Assembly: GCA_014058105.1 (NCBI GenBank)
Contig: JACGCM010001217.1
Span: 1,364,001-1,428,000, forward strand
Length of the DNA stretch: 64,000 nt
DNA from: Kingdonia uniflora
Lineage: Eukaryota > Streptophyta > Magnoliopsida > Ranunculales > Circaeasteraceae
Direction of reading: 5' to 3'
Position 1 is the first letter of the stretch; each line of letters opens with the position of its first letter. The notes beneath the pieces were generated by a model. The model did no database searches. It was given only the letters and a program-made list of their open reading frames with translations, and was not told the origin of the DNA. This document shows, piece by piece, positions 1 through 11,708 of the stretch. Both the position numbers and the translations under genes were made by a program.

Positions 1-540
1 GTCATGAACATCATCCGAAGCCTCAAGTATATCCTCAACTATAATAGGTGTCGATGCCATTTTTCTTGTAGACTTTGCCTTCCCATGAGTCCATGTATTA
101 CTTCTAGTAAGAACTGGATTGAGTTTCTTGGAGATGACCGGAGAGACAACCGGAGATGCAACCGGCGATGTATTAAGATTTAAATCATTTAAACCCCATG
201 TACCTTGCATCGGCGTGGTACTCGAACTTCTACCGGCGAAACAAGTTTGAGATGAATAGTATGGAATTCCCGGTTGAGGGTACGAGCTCGTATACCCATC
301 AAATTGAGGGTAATATCCTTGATTTGGGTAATAAGGGTAGTATCCATGGGTTTGAGATTAAAATTGATTGTCGGATGGCGGGAATTATTGGCGAACATGG
401 TGATTCTGACCTTGGGAAGTGTTAGGCATTTGCGGATCAAATGTACCGAATTGATGAGGAAATACGTTTCCTTGTTGGTTCATATTAGAAGATTGAGAGT
501 GGTTTTGAGAATTAGATTGAGAGCTTGAGGAAGACAGTGG
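1..540 (-). pseudogene. Q/S/N/Y/P-rich protein, partial, two stops
   Basis: Reading leftward from about 540, one frame gives a long low-complexity stretch rich in Ser, Gln, Asn, Tyr and Pro (for example HGYYPYYPNQGYYPQF). It is followed by a more ordinary segment with SPVASPVVSPVISKK, a basic patch and an acidic end (VEDILEASDD) at the window edge. Two in-frame TAA stops lie near 362-390, and no good start codon was found. Composition resembles the N-terminal part of MYB/SANT-like proteins encoded by plant PIF/Harbinger transposons (often annotated as glutathione S-transferase T3-like), but the diagnostic SANT domain would lie outside the window. The low-complexity reading is seen; the family is an inference. 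Confidence 0.4.
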
Positions 541-881
541 TTTTGTTTGTAAGGTAAGGAGGGAGGATAGTGTAGAAGATTAAAAGGGAGGAGAGTGTAG
601 GAGATGAATGGCATTTATAGATGACAAATACTAGCCGTTAACAAGTGTCTAAAAAAAATATATTCGTTAATATGGCCGTTGAGTAACTTGTACAATAAGT
701 TTCTAAAACAAAAATATAGCTGTTAATATGTCCGTTGAGTAACTTGTACAACAAGTTTCCAAAAATATAATTTTCAAAATAAAAATTATATTAAAACTCT
801 GAATAAAACATAGTTTAAACAATATTAATACACAACATAGTTTAAACAAAATATAAATAAAAGTTCTAAATAAATCATAGC
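541..881. repeat. AT-rich spacer with a 56-bp direct repeat
   Basis: No gene seen. A unit beginning GTTAATATGKCCGTTGAGTA occurs at 666 and again at 722 (period 56), with a weaker third partial copy just upstream near 629. The rest is A/T-rich sequence between two minus-strand pseudogenes. Confidence 0.5.
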
Positions 882-2937
882 CTAACTAGGATGACCTCTC
901 TTCGTTTGGCGGGCGCATCTGCCATGTGTGAGACTCTCGTCATAGGTACATTGTACAACCAGTTCAGTCTGGTAGAAAATTAACATCTCAGCTAGTCTAT
1001 CAGACGTCTCTCGAATGACCTCCTGTGCCCAGCTCAGCTCCCTCATCAACTCAGTATTGCTGTCAGTTAGTTGCCTCGAGTATTCATATGCCGCATACTG
1101 TAATCCTTGGTTTTGATGCCATAACTCATCCATACTATATATAGGTAGACACGGGTATGGTACCTACATCACCGGGATCGGTATCCGTCTACGTTGATCG
1201 TTCGGTCCCGCCACATCCATGAACTATCCAATATCACATGGATCGCCGGTCGTCTGAACACCATAGTCTTGCACCTGTGAAGACGTAGCTAAACTCGACG
1301 TAGGTGGAAAGATTACATCGGGCCTCACTAGATCACGCCCGACCGACCAAATATTTCCCGTCTTCTTTACTAAACTGCAACCGATCTTGGGATTTGGATG
1401 AACGAGACGCTAATATGTCATGTAATCTACGTCGGGAAAAAGATAATCACGACCATTGTAGAAGTCCACATCCTTCAGACTCTGATATAACTCTCGATCG
1501 TACCTTGGGAATTCCATAATCTTCTGAGGGGGGTCGTTGGGCACACTATCAAGCCCGGTCATCTGACGCATACACCGGTCTCCTAAATACCAAAGTGTAC
1601 CGTGGCCGTATGGGACTAACACCAATGGAACCCTCTGGGTACTCAGTGCTGATGTAATACTTACCTCTGGATGTCTCAATTGCCTAGGCCTATACCATGG
1701 TTGCCAATCTATGTTGGTTCTATCCATCCATTCTATCATATCTCTGATCACAGCAAAAAAAGTGATGGATTTTAGACCCGGTACTCGCCCTTTCATCTCT
1801 CCACCAAAAAATACGAGGATAAATATGGTTAAAGTTTTGTACCTTAACTAGATACATTCTAACCCGATAGTACTCGAAGAACAAGTACCCCAACACCGCA
1901 TAGAATCCGGTAATCAATTTCTTTACCTTTCGGGCCTCAGAACTGAGACTTCATCAAACCCCCGATACAAAGCCGCCATAATCGGCGTACCCCAGTCAAA
2001 ACTCGACGCACTAAGAATATAGTAGTCTGTTAAGGCTGCCAGATAACCCGCCCGAAGGGATATGACACCATTTGAGAGGAAGAGATTACCCATCATATAG
2101 GCAATAAATGCCCGTTCATACACGATATCCATTTCTGAGTCGTAATTGTGGAGACTTAGATTCAAAGGCTCTTGCTACTTTTTTAAATTGGAGAGGGTGA
2201 TGTTACCGTACCTCATGTCAGAGCTTGTGATTCCCGGAAACATTTTGTCTGCTTCCTCTAACTTGGAGTACCTCTCGTCGTACGGGAGTTCGCGACCCCT
2301 CCCAAAAGATATGCCCGTTAGCATGACGAAGTCTAACGGTGTGAAACCCAGTTCCCCGTAAGAGAAGTGAAAGATATGGGTGGAAGGCCACCACCACTCC
2401 ACGAGGGCATGTATGAGACAGCTATCCGAGTTTCCCACATTAATCGAGCAAAAATCCGCAAAACCCATATCGTCGACCAACTTCTTCAATGTCGGGTACA
2501 CGACAATCCATCGGTACGACTTCAGCACCTTATCCAATGATCTCTTACACTGTAATTCATCTCGGTTCTGACAAAAAAAAGACATTGCAATATACGCTAA
2601 TAACACAAGAAATTTACATAAAACTTACCGGTATTTCCTCTGACCCAGCAGAAATATGGACCCAGCCGTCCAGGAGGATATCTACTCGGTTTAACTCATC
2701 GTACGATGTGGTGGGATCGATGTTATCTGTCAATTGATCCGGCCAAACATTTGTTACATCGGCGTTCCCCCTTTGTTTTACTTCTGCGTTAGAGTTACGT
2801 GTAGTTTTGGAAACATTTTTCCTCGGTCGCATACTAGAAGAACCCGACATTTTTAAGTGATTAATGGAGGAAATGGGTTGGGTTGGGAAACTTGTGGAGT
2901 AAGGTTGGGTATGCCTTGGGTAAAAGCTCAAAGACAT
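882..2937 (-). pseudogene. Plant mobile domain (PMD / MAIN-like) gene, broken
   Basis: This is a decayed gene of the plant mobile domain family (PF10536-like, 'aminotransferase-like' or MAIN-like proteins), which occurs both as host genes and inside plant transposons. Exon 1 runs from about 2937 (a likelier start is the ATG at about 2850, MSGSSS) to 2629. Intron 1 is 2628-2568, with a perfect GTAAGT donor and a T-tract plus CAG acceptor. Exon 2 holds the recognisable PMD core, with PLDFVMLTGISFGRG at about 2350-2300. The same frame continues past one TAG (2175-2177) into AALYRGFDEVSVL near 1960-1930. Further blocks at 1917-1720 and 1796-1410 (WQPWYRP, YLGDRCMRQMTG) need a frame change. A block at 1133-882 may be the C-terminus. 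Family assignment is by motif recognition; the gene is not functional as read. Confidence 0.7.
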
Positions 2938-4020
2938 TCGTTATGCCTTTAGCACTTATATAAACCAATACAAGTAACAGTAAAAAAAAAACTACAACTA
3001 TAAGTCTTTTAGCTTACAGGGTGATGCCGTGCTGTTTTAAACCGCGCGGCTATATACATTATTTTAAAAATACTTGTCATTTTTCTATTGGCTGGTAGTT
3101 ATGCGCGGTTTAGAACTGCGCTGGGTTTTGGATGGCTGAGATTAAAAGACGTAGACTTATCTGAGACGTCCATTTATGCGTGCGGTTCAGAAGTGCGTGG
3201 GGTGAATTCACCTTGGGGTGGATTGAAAACTGTTGTGGGCTGGATTGAGGTGGATTGGATTCACCTTGAAATTCATCCAATTCACCCTCTTAACTGCTAT
3301 GGATGCTCTTAGGTTAGAAACAATTCCTCAACTTCATTTGGACTCTACGATAATTTTTCTTTAATGCGACATAATCTCTACCTTTTTAGCTCTGATTTAA
3401 GCTAAGAGAGAGCTAACTAGCCAACCTAAAGAAGAAGAAAAAATTACCCTTTATAGTCCCCAGGGTGTCATTGTTATCATTGTTGGGTAGAGCCAAAATT
3501 TATGTCCAGTGGGGTCAAAAAGAAGACGATAGTCCCTAAGACAATAATTATAGTGCAGTAATGGTGTTTTCGAAAAAATTCTTTGGCTCCACTATTTTAT
3601 AAATACTTTTTAAGCATACGAAAATACAATGAAGAAATAATTGTTTGTAAAATGTGTGTATTGGAGCTGATTGTAATTTTGATGGTTTGTAAAAAAAAGT
3701 AATCTTAAGGCAAATGAAATGAGGAAGATAGGGATTGCTTACAAAAAAAAAGGGATTGAACTCATGGCAAGAAAGCTCAAAATATTTCTAAACGAAAGGT
3801 GTGTATTAAATCTTTGACAAAGAGATCAAAGCAAGAAACGTGACCACTGTGCCAATGCCTTATATGCAGCTCAACTTCGAGTGGGCTCAAATATGTTCTA
3901 AAACAAAGAAATTTGTGGAATGCTAAGAAAAAAAGGCTGCTTATTGTTGATGTTAGTGGGTCATTTGACCCCACTGGTCACCCCTAGCTCCGCTCCTTGC
4001 GCCTGTCACTCTCCACTTAG
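2938..4020. other. Intergenic, transposon-like debris
   Basis: No convincing gene. Around 3190-3310 there are several GGTGAATTCACC / GGATTCACC / AATTCACCC motifs in both orientations. The segment ends at TGCTATGGATGCTCTTA, whose reverse complement (TAAGAGCATCCATAGCA) looks like a Harbinger/Tourist-type terminus, but no partner end was found. Positions 3480-4010 contain paired phrases about GGGGTCAAA and TTTGACCCC that are typical of old transposon ends. Nothing here codes for a recognised protein. Confidence 0.4.
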
Positions 4021-4435
4021 TAAGAGCAGGGGCAGCATGCTCACCATCGCTATGTTTGAGATCCAAATTCATTAAAAATCCCTTATCCCGGATAGCTATC
4101 GCTCAAATCGCACTAATTTCGAGAAAATCAGTGGCTATCTATGGCGAGCCAAGTTCAAGTTAGTTGTTAGTGGGGCCAGGCGTAATGAATTATTAAAAAA
4201 AAAATTTTTGTTATTAAAAAATTGTTTAAAAAAATATATTTAATGAAGAATACATGCACCAATTGAATTGACCTAGTGTACTTTATTTTATTTTATTTTA
4301 TTTAAAAAAAATCAAAAAAACTGACATTCATCCCCATCCTTAAAAATATTTTTTTTACCTCTGGCTATATGCCATATTTTTTTTGATTTTACGCCTACGT
4401 GGCTCGCTAACTTAGCCAGTCTGCTGATGCTCTAA
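4021..4435. mobile_element. Tourist/PIF-Harbinger-like MITE with TAA target duplication
   Basis: A 409-bp non-coding element (4024-4432) is bounded by TAA at 4021-4023 and TAA at 4433-4435. The left end is GAGCAGGGGCAGC; the right end read inward is GAGCATCAGCAGAC, an imperfect terminal inverted repeat sharing GAGCA and GCAG. A 3-bp TAA/TTA duplication and GAGCATC-like termini are standard for Tourist-type MITEs. The interior is A/T-rich with no ORF. It would be mobilised only in trans. Confidence 0.65.
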
Positions 4436-4953
4436 CAAATATCCAAGTTGAAATTGAAAAGTTAATTATACCCGCGTCTAGCCACTATTTGCTTATAATT
4501 CATAGCATATCAATTTATAAAAAGAATAACTTTAGCATATCAGAGTTGTCTCCAAATCATTGATTGCCAAGAGATGATTAAGATATGCAAATGTTACATT
4601 TTTTTTTATTCTGACTCCCTACGTTATAAGCTATGAACAAATAAAGCCTTAGTTTGACTTCACTTGTTATCAACTGAGGCCTAGTCGATGGTAGGGCTAG
4701 TGCTTGTAAAACCTTGCAAACAAAGTACTAGTCCATGAAGAACAAATATCATTACTCACAAGGTTTCTTCTTCATTAAACATGGTTTGTTCTCTTTCAAG
4801 AGAGAACCCAAAGAATGATCCCTCCCTTTCTCAGCGTACAAATAATCAAAAATCTCACATGAAATCCCCGAGCTAAACTTAAAGAAGATCACGGCTCAGT
4901 TTGGTTCGATACAAGTACGATACACTGCAAATTCCATGCATTTGCAATGATTT
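4436..4953. other. Intergenic, no gene seen
   Basis: A/T-rich sequence with no coding frame or RNA gene recognised. The last 40 bases contain TGCAAAT/TGCATTTGCA motifs that recur on the far side of the fold-back element (near 5765-5850), so an older repeat may have been split by that insertion. Confidence 0.4.
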
Positions 4954-5733
4954 GCATTGAGAAAAAGTTTGGTCATAAGCGCTTAGGAGGATGCCTAAGC
5001 GCTTCTCCATTTAACATGTGTCAATTTTAGCCCTCATAGTTAACCACAGTTAACCTCTATCATTAAGATCCTCAAATTTTATTTAATTATGGAGATTTAA
5101 TTATTCATCCTTAATTACACACCTAATGTTTCCATCAATAAAATAACAAAATGAACCAAAATATTAATATTTCACACTTGTTTTTAAATGAAATGAATTG
5201 TTGAGTAAAATAATTTTGAAAATAAAAGATGTACGGAAAAAGAGAAATTAATTAGATAAAATAAATCATAATTTTTTAAATAGTACTCCAAAACCTACAA
5301 AAATTGTTCGTCGAAGATTGGATCAAATTTTCATGGAGAATTTCTCTTTTTTTTTAATGAGAAGGAAAGATTTTCCTCATTTTCCTCTAGAAAACCCACA
5401 AAATATCCCACACAATTAACGTAATGAAGTGAAGAGAAATCCTACAATATATTCTCTCTAGAAAAGAAAAGAAAAATATTTTGGGGGATGGATTTTCATT
5501 ATTTTTATATATATTAGTTATATAAGAATATAAGAAAAATTATCCTCAAAATAGGAAACTCTGTGTATAATTGAAGATGAATAATTAAATCTCCATAATT
5601 TAAGGAATTTGGAGGTTCTTAATAATATATGGTTAACTATGAGGGTCAAAATGGACACGTGTCGAATGCAAAAGCGCTTAGGACGATTCTCGGTCCTAAG
5701 CATTTGGGATATAATTTTTTCTAATTTGCATTG
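4954..5733. mobile_element. Fold-back / long inverted-repeat element
   Basis: The arms at 4954-5110 and 5572-5733 are inverted copies. Each runs from TTGCATT through a CCTAAGCGCTT hairpin motif, a CATGTGTC/CACGTGTC box, a TAGTTAACCA segment and TATGGAGATTTAATTATTCATC. The arms are about 160 bp and clearly but imperfectly complementary. The centre (5111-5571) is A/T-rich and non-coding. TTGCATT flanks both outer edges. This suits a MITE or foldback element; the superfamily is not resolved because the target duplication is unclear. Confidence 0.7.
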
Positions 5734-7223
5734 TAGTAAAAGTCGGGGGAATTTTTTTCAATAAGGCAGGAATGCAATGCAATGCGAGTGCAGCTAATTA
5801 TAGATTAATGTTTATATTTGGTTAGGTGCACTGCTATGCAAATGCAAATGATAACTATCTTTTTTATCCCTTTAAAGTTCATTATCTTTCTCCTATTTTC
5901 TCTCCCAAGTAGAAAGTGAAACATCCATATTTGGTATCGGTTTCATTTTGTGTCTAGAATAAGTGTAAGTACAATCTCGTTGTTATTCATCGTTAGAGAG
6001 TGCACGTGGAGCGACTATAGCTGGACTGACACTGAACAGGTACGTTTACTTTGTACCTCTTCGCTCAAATACTCTAGCCCATTAGTATTTTCTAAAAGTT
6101 CAAAAGAGATGTTTTTTTTAAAGAAAAATAGTGTTTTGTTTGAATAGACTTCTAGTATATTTGAATAGATTATGTAAAACCTGTTATGTTCGAATAAATA
6201 TTTACTCTGTTCGAATAGAGCGCGGGAATTTCAATTTTCTATTTATTACTTTATTTTTATTTTGAACTTCACCTCTTCCAAAACTAATTTTAAGGCTTGA
6301 GATATTTTGGAAGAAGAGGAAATTTAACAATAATTAACCCTCAAGTTGAATCGATCGATAATTACATAAACTTAATTCTAATTTTAGATTTTGAGAGTTT
6401 GAAGGATTCAATCTTTGAAGCTTTGGTGCGTGATCCGATGTGAGGCGTTATGAGAATGAAGGGCGCTGCGAGAACGTGAAATCGATTGTAAGAAACTCAA
6501 TTAGAAAAGAGGTAACCAAAGGATGTGCTTATTGAGTATGTAAGTAATTGAATTATTGCAATTTCGTTTAAATAATAGATTTTTATATTTCGGACGATTC
6601 GGCAGTGACCTGTGGATTTTTATACTAAGAAAGATTTCCCACAGGGTTATAATTATTTGTCATTGTGCTTTTAATTGCTTATTACTATCAGTAGTTTATC
6701 ATAGCAAATTCAGCTAGGATTGAATTAGACAGTTAGTTTTAAGGATTATCGAACCTTTCAATTTGACTTAAATTAATTGAAATCGGTTAATCTCAAGCGG
6801 AGGCGAAGTTAGGAGGGACCAGCCATTGGATTAACCAAAAATTGCTAACCAGATAACTACAAATAATACATATATGTATAATTTGTATATAATTGACCCC
6901 ACTAAGTTCTATTCATATAATAGTTGTTGGTCCAGTGGACAAGAATATTTATTTTAACTACCTAAACAAGGGTTTAAGTCCTCACAACCTCATTTTTATA
7001 TTTTTTGATTATCAAATCCTACTTCATCATTTAACATAATATGATTAAGAATTAACTTTCAGATTGGGAACTCTCTTCTAAGCCCTTTTTTTTTTAAACT
7101 TGGCACGAGTTCTAATATAAACAGTACTAAAATACCCTAATATGTTTCATAAATTCATTTTTTTTACCCTACTAGACTCAAATCCTGGTTTCGCACCTGA
7201 TTTCAAGTGTTTAAAATTTTAAT
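5734..7223. other. Intergenic, includes probable copia 5' LTR remnants
   Basis: No gene seen. Positions 5765-5850 hold TGCAATGCAATG and ATGCAAATGCAAATG. Positions 6100-6230 hold several TTCGAATAGA-type repeats. A segment near 6800-7190 begins GCGGAGGCGAAG and looks like another decayed insertion. Because a copia-type primer-binding site starts at 7224, part of 6260-7220 should be the 5' LTR of the copia element, but I could not define its borders. Confidence 0.35.
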
Positions 7224-7234
7224 TGGTATCAGAG
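7224..7234 (+). other. copia primer-binding site (initiator tRNA-Met type)
   Basis: TGGTATCAGAG matches the standard plant Ty1/copia PBS, complementary to the 3' end of initiator tRNA-Met. The gag start codon follows 26 nt downstream. Confidence 0.85.
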
Positions 7235-7259
7235 TAGTCACGCTCTGGAGCTTAATAAC

Positions 7260-7446
7260 ATGAGCGTGAATCCTAACTCGATTGCTTAAGAATAATAGAT
7301 TCTGAGAAGTTTGGAGGTCCTGTAAATCGTCCTCCACTCTTTGATGGTAAAGATTATCCATACTAGAAAGTCCGAATGGTTGTATTCTTACAATTGCTCG
7401 GGGAAGAAGTATGAATTTCTATTGATGATGGATGAAAGCACCCTAC
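7260..7446 (+). pseudogene. gag: copia gag, piece 1 (N-terminus)
   Basis: An ATG at 7260 opens the frame, but stops follow within 15 codons. A shifted frame then reads NRPPLFDGKDYPY, a stop where Trp is expected, and KVRMVVFLQLLGEE. This is the conserved N-terminal signature of plant copia Gag (DUF4219/UBN2 group). The piece ends at the E1 insertion site (CCTAC, 7442-7446) and resumes at 33793. Confidence 0.8.
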
Positions 7447-8022
7447 TGTAGAGGCCTATTCCGGATCTCAAACTTAAGCCTCATCTCTGACCATCATACG
7501 TTCACTCAACCTCATCAACATACGATTACATGGCACACTATAGAACAACTAGAGTTTTACTTATTATTTTCGACCTCTGCATCAACAACTCGATTCAACA
7601 AGCACTCCGTCATAAATAAAGCCGTTACAAAATATAAGGATCAGACTGTTACACAATCAGTACAATGACTCATCAAATCCATATTGTAACATCCATTATT
7701 AAGGATAATAATGGTCGTTAAACGATCATATTATAAAACCTATAAATAGGACCAGAGAACTACAGATAAAGGATACATGAAATTCTGTACAAAGGATTTT
7801 ACCTAGAAACTCTACATAGTACACTTAGAGCATTCTTTGTAATAGCTAGCAATCATCAATAATATCTTTCTTTCCAAAATCTTCAAGAGAGGTTGTGGTT
7901 TTTAAACCTATTTAAAGGTTTTCCATGCTAGACCTTGTATTAGTAATTACTTATTTCTTACTAGCATTTTGATTATCATTGGTGTGAGAGACTAAGCTCG
8001 ATATACAAAATTAGGTCTTGCA
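7447..8022 (+). repeat. E1 5' LTR (576 bp)
   Basis: Starts TGTAGAGGCC and ends GGTCTTGCA. It is matched along its length by 33219-33792. It contains the core GAGGTTGTGGTTTTTAAACC followed by GGTTTTCCATGCTA, a version of a motif shared by all four gypsy LTRs here. Confidence 0.9.
7741..7748 (+). promoter_or_regulatory. TATA box in E1 5' LTR
   Basis: TATAAATA sits in the middle of the LTR (context CCTATAAATAGG), where a U3 promoter is expected. The 3' LTR has the same site as CCTATAAATATG. Confidence 0.7.
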
Positions 8023-8042
8023 TTTGGCACCGTTTGTGGGAA
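8023..8042 (+). other. E1 primer-binding site
   Basis: TTTGGCACCGTTTGTGGGAA begins immediately after the LTR. The same class of PBS follows the 5' LTR in E2, E3 and E4. I do not assign the tRNA without a search. Confidence 0.75.
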
Positions 8043-8093
8043 CGAAACATTTAGCCACAGTTCTCAGAATCATCTGATACTCTCTTCTCATAA

Positions 8094-9480
8094 TGCCACT
8101 TCTAGACCAGAATACGTCAATTGGCTTAATAGAAGGAAGTGTCGTATTAGCAAAATTGTAGGCCACTCTACACTCTGAGATAATAAAAATGAGCCATTAT
8201 AGAATAACAGCTGGGGGATGTGTGAGATGCATGAAAAGTTCTTCAAGGACAACATATTATAGTCCAGAAGAACAAAGATGTGTCAGCCACCTTACGAGTT
8301 TTTATTCGGGACAGGCTGGGTCCCTGAGGCAATAACTTGGGAGCTGACATTTGATCCAACCATAATCCACCGGTGGCCGAGCTCATACAGATACAAGGAG
8401 TCCTTCAAGAAGTTGATGCCGTTCCCACTAAAGTCAGGCAAGCAGAGGACCCACCCAGGGGAAAAGTTTGTATTCCAGCACGTGAATGACTAAGTGAAGG
8501 AAGTGGTGACCACATTCCTCGGGAAGGACATATCCCCCATCAGATCATCACAGACCATCATTACGTGACTCAAGAACATGTCAAAAAATACATCAAAGAA
8601 TTATTTAAAGCTTAAATTCAAACCGCCAAAGGCATCTACAACAAACTACAGAAAAAACCGATTACTCATGAGCTATTAGATGGCAAAGTTCTCACCCGTT
8701 TCTATGCCCCAAAATACAAAAGTACAGAGGAACTAGTCCCGTGGAACACGCCCAAGAATTCCAAGACGCTTTAGGCTTGCATTGTACATCAAACCGCATT
8801 TTATGCCGTCTCTTTCCTACCAGCCTCCAGAGCAAACCTTTACGATGGTTTCATTCATTACAAGAAGGATCCATTAAAACTTTTGAACAATTGCAAGAAC
8901 TTTTCGTCAAGAACTACTTGTGCAATATAGATAAAGAGGAGAATCTGTATTCTCTATTCAACCTTAAGAAGATGTCAGGAGAGAAGCTCAAAACATTTAC
9001 TAAGAAATTTTTGGAGTTGGCCAGAAATGTAGACCAACTTGATCAGAAAATTACTATTTTAGCCTTCACCAACACTTTGCTCATGGATGGAAGAGCGAAG
9101 GAGCACCTAATTCTAAACAAACCTACGACCTTGGAGGACATGATCAAAAATGTAAATTGATATGTCGATCTCGAAAGGATGTTATCCGAAAGATGGAAAC
9201 CCCCGAAGTCAACCCTGACAACAAGAGATAAATCCACATAACGAGATTTCAATCGTACTATAGATTATGAAGGAGACAAATAACAGACCAAGTCTAATGA
9301 CGATTAACCTCAGAGAAATGGTAATTTACCAAAGCCATGTCTTTTCAAGTTACCTGTTACAATAGCCAGCCTGTATCCTACACTACAGAAGGATAAGTTC
9401 TTCCGTAATGCCCAATACCTCCTGCCCATTGGTAATAGGCCGTATTGCATATACCACAAAGTCTGACATTATGACATAAA
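8094..9480 (+). pseudogene. gag: E1 gag, broken
   Basis: Gag forms the virus-like particle and binds element RNA. The clearest block is 8741-9160 (139 codons): LGLHCTSNRILCRLFPTSL, then LRWFHSLQEGSIKTFEQLQ and KTFTKKFLELARNVDQLDQK. This is the Retrotrans_gag (PF03732-like) core, and the same motifs occur in E2, E3 and E4 gag. Positions before 8741 and after 9160 belong to the same gene but are interrupted by several stops. The likely original start is the ATG at 8094, about 70 nt after the PBS, by analogy with E3. Confidence 0.75.
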
Positions 9481-9481
9481 A

Positions 9482-11708
9482 TATTGCTTTGCCTTACATA
9501 GACTTTTGGAGTACTTCTTTGTAGATGGAAGAATGCACGAGTACATCGTGGACGTAGAAAGTTACAAAAATGAAAGTTACAAGCTTAATACTGAGATCGT
9601 ACAAATAGGAACAATGGAAGAAAAACATTTGTACTACATATCCCTCAACAATTTTATCGAGACTCACACAATTAACAGGTCGATCAGATTCAAAAGACGA
9701 CGTCTCGGCCAATGCCATGATTTCACCATGGTCGATAAAGAATCCCGATTACTCCCCGTATCTAGTTCTCAATGAACAGGGATCTCCTTTAAAGATTGCG
9801 ACGTTTGCCACGTCAACTTTCCTTATCATGACGCACTCATAATCATGTTAAAAATGAGAAATGTCGTACTATATACAATGATGGTAGATACTGGCAGTAG
9901 TATTGAGCTACTCTTCTAAAGTATGATCGATAAGATAGGACTGGCTGACAAAGTTTAGCTTAGTGACATCGATATCAGTGGGTTCAATGGCTTCAAAGAA
10001 GAGCGTTTAGGAAAGATTATACTTCCTATAACCGCAGGATCTACGACAGTTGATGTTGTGTTTAACATTATAAACATAAATTCCTATTATTTTGGCATCA
10101 TGGGACGCTGTTGGCTGCATAACATGTGAGCTATCCCATCGACCTATCATTTGGCGTTACGGTTCAACTGGAATGATTGCATCTATGAAATCAAAGGCAG
10201 TCAAAAGCTAGCTTGAGCTTGCAAAAATATTGTTACCATCGTGACGGAACCACCAATACAAGAAATTGCATAGCAATTATAGAACACTACAGAGAACCAG
10301 CTGCCAAGTACAAAAACTAAAGAATATGTTAAAATCAGTAGAGTCAAATAGGGTACCTACATTGGGACTCTTTTTACCCACAACAAAGCGAAATGCTCTG
10401 ATTCAGTTTCTCAAAGACAACAACGATGTCTTCTCATGGACATTCCATAAAATGCCAGACATTGATCCAAATTTGGCTTGCCACAAGCTTAGTTTAAAAG
10501 ATAAAGCTGAGGCAGTCAAACAAAAATAGAGAACTTTAACAGCAAGGCTACGAGAAGAAGTCAATAAAGAGATTGATAAACTTATTGACGTTGGCTTTAT
10601 TCGAAAAGCCAATTAGCCCGAATAGATTTCTAACATCGTAGCAGTTCTGAAGAAAAATGGTAAGATCAGAGTATGCGTGGATTTCACAGACCTCAATAAA
10701 CATACTCCGATAGATAGTTTTTCCCTTCCAATCATCAACCATCTACTTGATTCCATTGCGGCACACGAACTCTTATCCATGATGGACGCCATATCAAGAT
10801 ACAATCAGATACCCATTTTGCCCGAAGAACAAGAAAAAATAGCTTTTATCACAGAAAATGGATTATACAACTAATAAGTTATGCCTTTTGGCCTCAAGAA
10901 TGCCAGAGCCACTTACCAGGGATTGATGACTCAGATGTTCAAAGACCATCTTGGGAAAACAATAGAAGTTTGCATTGATCATATGCTATGTCAAAAGTCT
11001 CAAGAAGGAAAACTATCTCGCAGATTTGCACACAACCTTTAAAATTCTTTGGTCCTACAAAATGAGACTAAATCCCGACAAATACCAATTAGGAGTCCAA
11101 TCAGGAAAATTCTTGGGACATTTGATTAGCAAGCAAGGTATTGAGGCTGACCCAGATCGTATCCGTACTTTATTATCCTTGCCTTCCCCAAAGACAAAAA
11201 AAGACGTACAAAAGATAACCGACAAGATAGCAGCCATAAATCATTTTATTTCCAAATCTTCAGATCTGTGTCGATGGTTATTCGACCTCCTACGAGAAGG
11301 GACAAAGAAGGTAAAACTCAAAAAGAATCTCGGGATCGAGTGGACCATAGAATGTGAAGCAACATTTTAGGAACTGAAGCGCTACTTGGGGAAACCACCA
11401 GTAATGAGTACACCCAAGGAAGGAGAAGAGCTTATGGTATATCTTGCAGTTATTGATTATTCACTTAGTTCAGTTCTCATCCGACTCGATGAAAAGATGG
11501 AAAAGCTCATCTGCTACATAAGTAAAACTCTCACTCCAACCGAAACACGGTACACTAAGATTGAAAAATGGCTCTTAGCTCTCATCTATACATTACAAAA
11601 GTTAAAAACAATACTTCTAAGTTCATTCAGTTCAAGTAATGAAAAATTACCCCTTGCGCGAAGTCCTTTCCAAACGAGAGAAATCCAGATGAGTCCAACA
11701 ATGGTTGG
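9482..11708 (+). pseudogene. pol: E1 pol part 1: protease, RT, start of RNase H
   Basis: A linker at 9506-9775 precedes an aspartic protease with VDTGSS at about 9884-9902. Next come IIGTLFLP-like linker sequence and RT from about 10600: VDFTDLNKHTP, MMDAISRYNQIP, VMPFGLKNARATYQG. The RT active-site tetrad reads CIDH (10971-10982) instead of Y-X-D-D. RT then continues at 10975-11370 (FLGHLISKQGIEADPDRIR). RNase H begins at about 11386 (YSLSSVLIRLDEK, ISKTLTPTETRYTKIEK). Stops and frameshifts occur throughout. The reading is cut at 11708 by E3 and resumes at 22527 in the same domain. Confidence 0.8.

Noticed and set aside
189..528. Overlapping open frames on both strands near the left edge as separate genes
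   Set aside because: Their composition comes from shadow frames of one low-complexity minus-strand reading; the plus-strand frames have no recognisable features.
3088..3312. Plus-strand 74-codon ORF
   Set aside because: It consists of GGTGAATTCACC-type repeats and a transposon-like end; no coding signature.
8278..8493. ORF in the E1 gag leader as an independent gene
   Set aside because: It lies between the E1 PBS and gag core, in the expected place for the decayed gag N-terminus; no conserved motif of its own.
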